From Aquipseudomonas alcaligenes MRY13-0052 (GTDB lineage: Bacteria; Pseudomonadota; Gammaproteobacteria; Pseudomonadales; Pseudomonadaceae), in the NCBI GenBank assembly GCA_000474255.1, contig BATO01000003.1, forward strand, positions 124,001 to 188,000: a stretch of DNA of 64,000 nucleotides. Direction: 5' to 3'. The notes under the pieces are model-generated. The model saw only the letters and a program-made list of their open reading frames with translations, had not been told where the DNA came from and made no database searches. Position 1 is the stretch's first letter, and each line of letters begins with the position of its first letter. This document shows, piece by piece, positions 59,053 to 64,000 of the stretch. The translations under genes were made by a program, and so were the position numbers.

Positions 59053-59919
59053 TCAGTGGGCGCCCAGTTCGCGGATGCTTTCCTTGAGGTTCTCGAAGTC
59101 GTACTCCGACAGACCGACATAGTCGAGCACCAGCGCGCGGATGCTGTTCCACTCGTGGTCGTCGGCCTGGTTGCCCAGCACCAGGTGCGAGGCGCAGACG
59201 TGCTCGGCCATCTTCAGGATCGCCAGCAGCGTCTTCAACGGCGCATCGCGGCCGGAGTCGTCGCTGAAGATCGACAGCGCGTTGTGGTGGTTGGCGATGG
59301 CCTCGCAGAGGTGCTCCGGCAGGCGCCAGGAGCGCGCGGTGAAGTAGCCCACCACCGCATGATTGGTGTTGAGCAGGCGGTTCTCGGTGTCGACGATGCG
59401 GCGCTCGACGCTGGCGCTGGCATAGGCCTCCTCCAGCACCGTCATGTAGTCGGGGAAGCGCTTGAGCATCAGCGGGATGCCGCAGTTGTGGAACAACCCC
59501 AGCGCATAGGCCTCGTCGGCCTGCTGGTGGCCGATGCGCTTGGCCAGGGTCAGGCAGGTCATGGCCACGTCCTGGGCGGTGTCCCAGAAGCGGTTCAGGG
59601 TGACGATGGTCTCGTCGGTCATCTCGCCCTTGATCGACTGCGCGTTGATCAGGTTGATCACCGTGTTGCAGCCCAGCAGGTTGACCGCCTGCTGGATCGA
59701 GGCGATGCGGTTGGTCAGCCCGTAGAACGGCGAGTTGACGATCTTCAGCAGCGCGCCCGACAGGCCCGGGTCCTGGCTGATGAGCTTGGCGATGGTGCGC
59801 AGGTCAGGGCTGGGCATGACCTGCTCCATCTGCAGGTCGACCATGATCTGCGGCTGGGGCGGCACGCTGATGCCCTGGAGGAAATGACGGATCTGTTCAG
59901 CAGAGAGTTCTTGGGCCAT
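59053..59919 (-). CDS. HDOD-domain protein
   Basis: 288 residues, nearly all one HDOD domain (about 18-215): ISQDPGLSGALLKIVNSPFYGL near 48, INLINAQSIKG near 88, and the partly degenerate HD-like positions GLFHNCGIPLML near 141 and ANHHNALSIF near 208. HDOD proteins are non-enzymatic signalling or scaffolding proteins tied to c-di-GMP, motility and stress. No receiver or GGDEF domain is attached. Upstream of mutM. Confidence 0.93.
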   Translation of the reverse strand: MAQELSAEQIRHFLQGISVPPQPQIMVDLQMEQVMPSPDLRTIAKLISQDPGLSGALLKIVNSPFYGLTNRIASIQQAVNLLGCNTVINLINAQSIKGEMTDETIVTLNRFWDTAQDVAMTCLTLAKRIGHQQADEAYALGLFHNCGIPLMLKRFPDYMTVLEEAYASASVERRIVDTENRLLNTNHAVVGYFTARSWRLPEHLCEAIANHHNALSIFSDDSGRDAPLKTLLAILKMAEHVCASHLVLGNQADDHEWNSIRALVLDYVGLSEYDFENLKESIRELGAH

Positions 59920-60131
59920 GACAGCGAGACTGGGACGGAAAATAAGGCTGACAGTCTAACCCCAGGCAGCGGCGAACTGGCCAGCGTTTTAGCTGAACTT
60001 TCGCCTAACGGTCGGCTCGGAAAGCGACCGATTCGCGACTGCGTCGGCACTGCTGTGCCAGCACCGGGAAAAGCACTCGCGGGTGGTGCGGAGAACGCCC
60101 GCCGGTAGCAGGTTCGGCGGGCGCCTTCGGT

Positions 60132-60137
60132 TATAAT
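60132..60137 (+). promoter_or_regulatory. Candidate -10 element for rlmI
   Basis: Perfect TATAAT 27 bases before the rlmI ATG. No good -35 at the usual distance. A 7-bp inverted repeat (GCCCGCC / GGCGGGC, 60097-60122) lies just upstream. The 245-base divergent gap otherwise shows nothing. Confidence 0.5.
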
Positions 60138-60164
60138 CCCGCTCTTTTTTCCGGAGAGCGACCC

Positions 60165-61361
60165 ATGTCCCTGCCCAGCCTGCGCCTCAAAGCCAACGCC
60201 GATCGACGCCTGCGCGCCGGCCACCTGTGGGTCTACAGCAACGAGATCGACGTGGTCGCCACTCCGCTGAACGCCTTCCAGCCCGGCGACCAGGCCATCC
60301 TCGAAGCCGCTGGCGGCAAGGCCCTGGGCGTGGTCGCGCTGAGCCCGAACAACCTCATCTGCGCGCGCCTGGTGTCCCGCGACGTCAAGCACAGCCTCGA
60401 CAAGTCGCTGCTGGTGCACCGCATCAACGTGGCCCTGAGCCTGCGCGAGCGCCTGTTCGACAAGCCCTACTACCGCCTGGTCTACGGCGACTCCGACCTG
60501 CTTCCGGGCCTGGTGGTGGACCGTTTCGGCGACCATATCGTGGTGCAACTGGCCTCCGCCGCCATGGAGCGCAACAAGGACGCCGTGCTCGAAGCCCTGG
60601 TGCAGGTGCTCAAGCCCCGTGGCGTGCTGTGGAAGAACGACTCCGCCGCCCGTGACGCCGAAGGCCTGGAGCGCTACGTGGACACCGCCTTCGGCGTGGT
60701 GCCCGAGTGGGTCGCCCTGGAAGAGAACGGCGTGAAGTTCGAAGCCCCGGTACTGGAAGGCCAGAAGACCGGCTGGTTCTACGACCACCGCATGAACCGC
60801 GCGCGCCTGGCGCCCTACGTCAAGGGCAAGCGCGTGCTCGACCTGTTCAGCTACATCGGCGGCTGGGGCGTGCAGGCCGCGGCCTTCGGCGCCAGTGAAG
60901 TGTTCTGCGTCGATGCCAGCGGCTTCGCCCTCGACGGCGTCGAGCGCAACGCCACCCTCAACGGCGTGGCCGAACAGGTCACCTGCGTCGAAGGCGACGT
61001 CTTCGAAGCCCTCAAGGAACTGAAAGCCTCCGAGGAGCGCTTCGACGTGGTGGTGGCCGACCCGCCCGCCTTCATCAAGCGCAAGAAGGACCTGAAGAAC
61101 GGCGAAGCCGCCTACCGCCGCCTCAACGAACAGGCCATGCGCCTGCTCAACAAGGACGGCATCCTGGTCAGCGCCTCCTGCTCCATGCACCTGCCCGAGG
61201 ACGACCTGCAGAACATCCTGCTCGGCAGCGCCCGCCACCTGGACCGCAACATCCAGCTGCTGGAACGCGGCGGCCAGGGCCCGGACCACCCGGTGCACCC
61301 GGCCATCCCGGAAACCCGCTACATCAAGAGCATCACCTGCCGCCTGCTGCCCAACAGCTGA
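60165..61361 (+). CDS. rlmI: RlmI-type 23S rRNA (cytosine-C5)-methyltransferase
   Basis: 398 residues: N-terminal PUA domain (about 1-75), EEHD-like central part, and a Rossmann methyltransferase domain. SAM motif VLDLFSYIGGWGVQAAAFGA near 225; DVVVADPPAFIKRKKDLKNG near 296; the catalytic-type Cys in LVSASCSMHL near 341. RlmI methylates C1962 in E. coli. GGAGAG is 6 bases upstream of the ATG. A GC-rich hairpin follows at 61371. Confidence 0.95.
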   Translation: MSLPSLRLKANADRRLRAGHLWVYSNEIDVVATPLNAFQPGDQAILEAAGGKALGVVALSPNNLICARLVSRDVKHSLDKSLLVHRINVALSLRERLFDKPYYRLVYGDSDLLPGLVVDRFGDHIVVQLASAAMERNKDAVLEALVQVLKPRGVLWKNDSAARDAEGLERYVDTAFGVVPEWVALEENGVKFEAPVLEGQKTGWFYDHRMNRARLAPYVKGKRVLDLFSYIGGWGVQAAAFGASEVFCVDASGFALDGVERNATLNGVAEQVTCVEGDVFEALKELKASEERFDVVVADPPAFIKRKKDLKNGEAAYRRLNEQAMRLLNKDGILVSASCSMHLPEDDLQNILLGSARHLDRNIQLLERGGQGPDHPVHPAIPETRYIKSITCRLLPNS

Positions 61362-61370
61362 CGGCCCTCG

Positions 61371-61390
61371 CCCCTCCCGCTCGGGAGGGG
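61371..61390 (+). terminator. GC-rich hairpin after rlmI
   Basis: 8-bp perfect stem CCCCTCCC / GGGAGGGG with loop GCTC, 9 bases after the stop. No T tract. Confidence 0.5.
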
Positions 61391-61472
61391 TACGCCGCAG
61401 GCCGGAATGCACCGCGCATCGCCCGGCCTCGCGCGCCTTCACGATCCCGTATCCAACCTCCTCGACGATCTC

Positions 61473-61478
61473 TAGAAT
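61473..61478 (+). promoter_or_regulatory. Candidate -10 element for the outer-membrane protein gene
   Basis: TAGAAT with a weak TATCCA at -35 (61450-61455, N17). It gives a leader of roughly 90 bases containing the hairpin at 61507. Confidence 0.4.
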
Positions 61479-61506
61479 TGCCGGCCTTTTGCCATCAGGC
61501 AAAGCC

Positions 61507-61541
61507 GTCGCGGGCGCATAACCCACTAAAAAGCCCGCGAC
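61507..61541 (+). other. Leader hairpin of the outer-membrane protein mRNA
   Basis: GTCGCGGGC and GCCCGCGAC, 9-bp perfect arms with a 17-base A-rich loop, about 24 bases before the ribosome-binding site AGGAG (61565). Such 5' hairpins often stabilise outer-membrane protein mRNAs; the effect here is untested. Confidence 0.5.
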
Positions 61542-61574
61542 GCGGCAGTCTTGCGAGCCCCTTTAGGAGTAATG

Positions 61575-62354
61575 ATGCGCGCTGTATCCGTACCGAGTCT
61601 GATCGCCCTGGCCCTGATGGGCCTGAACACCACCGCCACCGTGGCTGCGGAAAATCCCACCTGGGAAGGCTTCTACGCCGGCCTGGCCCTGGGCACCCGC
61701 GAGCAGAAGAGCGAGTGGCAGCAGACCGCGTTCACCCTGCCCAACATCGGCGCCACCCCCACGGCCGCTGGCTACAGCGCCCATGACACCAACCGCGACG
61801 ACAACGGCTACGTCGGCCTCTACGGTGGCTACAACTGGGCCATCGACGACAAGGTCATCGCCGGTGTCGAACTGGCTGTCGGCTATGCGGACAACCAGTC
61901 CGGCAAGAACTTCATCGACAGCACCGACAGCTTCGCCGGCTTCGGCCGTCCCTCCAGCTCCCATGTCAGCCTGAAGACCGACTGGGACGCCAGCCTGCGC
62001 GGCCGCCTGGGCTACCTGGTGACCCCGGACGTGCTGGTCTATGGCGCCGCTGGCCTGGCCGCCACCCGCCTCTCCAGCAGCACCTACTGCCCGGCCGACA
62101 ACACCGTCTGCAACGGTGCTGCCCTGCCCCGCAAGCAGACCGACAGCGAGAACCTGATGGGCTGGACCGCCGGCTTCGGCGTCGAGAGCAACCTGGGCAA
62201 CAACCTGCTGGCCCGTGCCGAGTACCAGTACGTCGACTACGGCGACACCTCGTACCAGGCCATGGACATGGAGCCCTTCCAGGCCATCGGCGTACGCAAC
62301 CGCGTCGAAATGAGCGCGCAGAAGCTGACCCTGGGCCTGGCCTACCGCTTCTGA
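61575..62354 (+). CDS. Outer-membrane beta-barrel protein (Omp25/31-like porin family)
   Basis: 259 residues with Sec signal (about 1-24, ending TVAA). WEGFYAGLALG at the mature start, YVGLYGGYNWAIDDKVIAGVELAVGY, alternating hydrophobic strands, and C-terminal aromatic LGLAYRF (final Phe) indicate an eight-stranded barrel. Two Cys near 174-180 may form a loop disulfide. ATG 61575 is best spaced from AGGAG; ATG 61572 is possible. Role unknown: structural, adhesion or immune-exposed. Confidence 0.9.
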   Translation: MRAVSVPSLIALALMGLNTTATVAAENPTWEGFYAGLALGTREQKSEWQQTAFTLPNIGATPTAAGYSAHDTNRDDNGYVGLYGGYNWAIDDKVIAGVELAVGYADNQSGKNFIDSTDSFAGFGRPSSSHVSLKTDWDASLRGRLGYLVTPDVLVYGAAGLAATRLSSSTYCPADNTVCNGAALPRKQTDSENLMGWTAGFGVESNLGNNLLARAEYQYVDYGDTSYQAMDMEPFQAIGVRNRVEMSAQKLTLGLAYRF

Positions 62355-62360
62355 CCGGAC

Positions 62361-62388
62361 GGCGCCCCGGCCCTGGTGCCGGGGCGCC
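62361..62388 (+). terminator. Terminator hairpin after the outer-membrane protein gene
   Basis: 11-bp perfect stem GGCGCCCCGGC / GCCGGGGCGCC with 6-base loop, 6 bases after the stop. Lacks a T run, so strength is uncertain. Confidence 0.6.
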
Positions 62389-62409
62389 CGTCATCCGCCT
62401 GCCGCAAAC

Positions 62410-62448
62410 CTTTCACCAAAACTTCATCCCCTCCCGACCCGCTGTCAT
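62410..62448 (+). promoter_or_regulatory. Possible Pho box(es) upstream of the phosphodiesterase gene
   Basis: CTTTCACCAAAACTTCAT (62410-62427) matches 12 of 18 positions of the PhoB consensus CTGTCATAAAACTGTCAT with 11-base half-site spacing; a perfect CTGTCAT half-site follows at 62442-62448. The downstream gene encodes an alkaline-phosphatase-superfamily enzyme, which fits phosphate control. By-eye call. Confidence 0.4.
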
Positions 62449-62542
62449 TCCCCCGCAACTCGGCCACGCTGGTATAGACCACCGCGAGGCAAGCCCGTCG
62501 TCTGCATCGCATCGCTGCAACCACAACAATCAAGGATGCGTC

Positions 62543-64000
62543 ATGACAACAATGAAACGCGCGGGGCGCCTGCTGGCCCTCGCTACCGCCTCGCTGCTCG
62601 CCTTGCAGGCCCAGGCCGGCACCAACAAGGTGCTGTTCTTCGGTATCGACGGCTTCAAGGCCGATGCCATTCCCGCCGGCAACATGGTCAACCTCGAGCA
62701 ACTGATCGCCAGCGGCGTCTACACCGACGGTGGCTGGTCGCCGGACACCTCCATGAGCGGCCCAGGCTGGTCGACCCTGTTCATGGGCGTCGAGCGCGAC
62801 AAGCACGGCGTGCGCGACAACAACTTCACCGGGCAGAACTACGCCCAGTACCCGCACTTCCTCACCCTGCTGGAACAGCGCAAGCCCCAGCTGGTGACCG
62901 CCTATGCCTACAACTGGTCGCCGCTCTACGCGCAGATGAAGCCCCGGGCCGACCTCAAGTTCGACGGCCCCGAAGCCAATGACCCGGTGCTGATCGCCCA
63001 GGCCGAGGACTGGCTGCGCAACCGCGCCGACCTCGACGTGCTCAGCGCCTACTACTACGGCGTCGACGAAGCCGGTCACAGCCACGGCTTCCACTCCGAC
63101 ACCCCGCAATACGTCCAGGCCATGGGCCAGGCCGACGCCGCCCTCGGCCGCCTGCTGCAGGCGATCAAGTCGCGCCCCACCTACGCCCAGGAGAACTGGC
63201 TGATCGTGGTCAGCACCGACCACGGCGGCAGCAGCACCGGCCACGGCGCCAACCGCCCCGAACACCGCAAGGTGGCGGTGGTGCTCAGCGGCGCCGGCAT
63301 TCCCGCCCTCGGCCGCAACCGCCTGGCCACCCCGCTGCGCCAGGTGGACGTGGTGCCCACCCTGTTCGAGCACCTGGGCGTCTCCACCCAGGGCCTGGCC
63401 CTGGACGGCCGCTCGCGCCTGCACCCCGTGGCGCGCACCTTCGCCTTCGGCCAGAACCTGCTGGCCAACCCCGGCGCCGAGTACGGTGCGGCCCACACCG
63501 ACCTGGCCTACGACCCGGACATCGCCGGCTGGACCAAGGGCGGCCTGCAGACGGTGATGCGCTACGGCGCCCGCAGCGAACTGCCCGCCGGCCAGGGCCA
63601 GCTCTTCGTCGGCCAGGGCAAGGGTTCCCTGACCCAGCGCATCGAGCTGCCGCCGGAGGCCGCCGGCCGGCCCTTCCAGCTCGACGCCCTGCTCGGCGCC
63701 AGCGCCGGCAGCAGCCATGACGCCCGTGTGCTGGTGCGCTTCCACACCGCAGAGAAACGCAGCTCGGTGTACTGGAACGACGACACCGGCTACTTCTTCG
63801 CCGGCGACCGCTACTACCGCTACAACTACCGCGACGACAAGGTCGACGCCGGTTATCCACAGCCCATCGCCGGCAACTGGATCGGCTTCGAAGGCTTCGA
63901 GGGCGGCGCACGGGATATCGACGCCGGCTTCAACGCCGGCAACGGCAAGGCGTACTTCTTCAAGGGCACCCAGTACGTGCGCTTCGACATCGCCAGCGAC
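62543..64000 (+). CDS. Exported alkaline-phosphatase-superfamily phosphodiesterase with hemopexin-like repeats, 3' end beyond window
   Basis: 486 residues visible from ATG 62543. Sec signal about 1-26 (LLALATASLLALQAQA). Residues ~28-285 are a type I phosphodiesterase/nucleotide pyrophosphatase domain: metal Asp in VLFFGIDGFKAD, nucleophile Ser/Thr in the SMSGPGWSTLFMG block near 70-82, DEAGHSHGFHSD near 175 and STDHGGSSTGHG near 226. A lectin-like segment beginning NLLANPGAE follows (about 310-410). The end has hemopexin-type repeats: KRSSVYWNDDTGYFFAGDRY and KAYFFKGTQYVRFD. The protein continues past the edge. Likely secreted or surface enzyme; substrate unknown. Confidence 0.88.
   Translation, partial: MTTMKRAGRLLALATASLLALQAQAGTNKVLFFGIDGFKADAIPAGNMVNLEQLIASGVYTDGGWSPDTSMSGPGWSTLFMGVERDKHGVRDNNFTGQNYAQYPHFLTLLEQRKPQLVTAYAYNWSPLYAQMKPRADLKFDGPEANDPVLIAQAEDWLRNRADLDVLSAYYYGVDEAGHSHGFHSDTPQYVQAMGQADAALGRLLQAIKSRPTYAQENWLIVVSTDHGGSSTGHGANRPEHRKVAVVLSGAGIPALGRNRLATPLRQVDVVPTLFEHLGVSTQGLALDGRSRLHPVARTFAFGQNLLANPGAEYGAAHTDLAYDPDIAGWTKGGLQTVMRYGARSELPAGQGQLFVGQGKGSLTQRIELPPEAAGRPFQLDALLGASAGSSHDARVLVRFHTAEKRSSVYWNDDTGYFFAGDRYYRYNYRDDKVDAGYPQPIAGNWIGFEGFEGGARDIDAGFNAGNGKAYFFKGTQYVRFDIASD

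Overview
The window is a high-GC chromosomal segment of a Pseudomonas species. Gene order closely follows the P. aeruginosa region from mutM to chpA: pilGHIJK-chpA, gshB, tonB3, yqgE-ruvX-pyrRBC', pilUT, yggS-proC-yggT, metXW, rdgB-hemW, thiSG-trmB, mtgA, rpoH, ftsXEY, rsmD, coaD, fdx and mutM. Protein lengths agree with those orthologues (PilJ 682 aa, PilT 344, RpoH 284, PilH 121). It is a housekeeping backbone with a few accessory insertions. I found no tRNA, rRNA, CRISPR array, prophage or insertion sequence, and no gene-free stretch longer than 300 bases.

Layout. 1-11.5 kb (minus): the Pil-Chp chemosensory operon for type IV pilus twitching, pilG-pilH-pilI-pilJ-pilK-chpA; chpA runs off the left edge. 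11.8-17.6 kb (plus): gshB, tonB3, yqgE, ruvX, then pyrR, pyrB and a catalytically dead dihydroorotase, closed by a terminator at 17637. 17.7-20.9 kb: an accessory pocket with a TM2 membrane protein and a two-gene operon (radical SAM protein plus UdgX-type uracil-DNA glycosylase) preceded by a near-perfect LexA box. 20.8-23.1 kb (minus): the pilus retraction ATPases pilU and pilT. 23.2-33.9 kb (plus): yggS-proC, an unknown exported protein, yggT-yggU, a bacterial dynamin, metX-metW, a DUF4426 protein, rdgB-hemW and two small proteins.

34-43.4 kb is mostly minus: a DUF1329 protein, thiS-thiG-trmB, a DUF423 protein, rpoH with an AlgU/sigma-E-like promoter, and ftsY-ftsE-ftsX; mtgA lies on plus. 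43.5-48 kb (plus): a pair of M16 peptidase paralogues (one active, one lacking the zinc motif), rsmD and a YheT-like hydrolase. 47.9-52.5 kb: a TetR regulator divergent from an aldehyde dehydrogenase / Tat-exported subunit / GMC oxidoreductase cassette, with a palindromic operator between -35 and -10. 52.6-55.2 kb: coaD, the essential-type ferredoxin, and gamma-glutamyltransferase. 55.2-60 kb (minus): Na/Pi-cotransporter-PhoU-like protein, a small membrane protein, PlsC-like acyltransferase, mutM and an HDOD protein. 60.1-64 kb (plus): rlmI, an outer-membrane beta-barrel, and a secreted alkaline-phosphatase-superfamily hydrolase fused to hemopexin-like repeats behind a possible Pho box, cut by the right edge.

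The points most worth a second look are the LexA-controlled radical SAM/UdgX operon, the phosphodiesterase-hemopexin fusion with its possible Pho box, the TetR-controlled alcohol/aldehyde oxidation cassette, and the bacterial dynamin. Promoters, operators and hairpins were read by eye and are candidates only.
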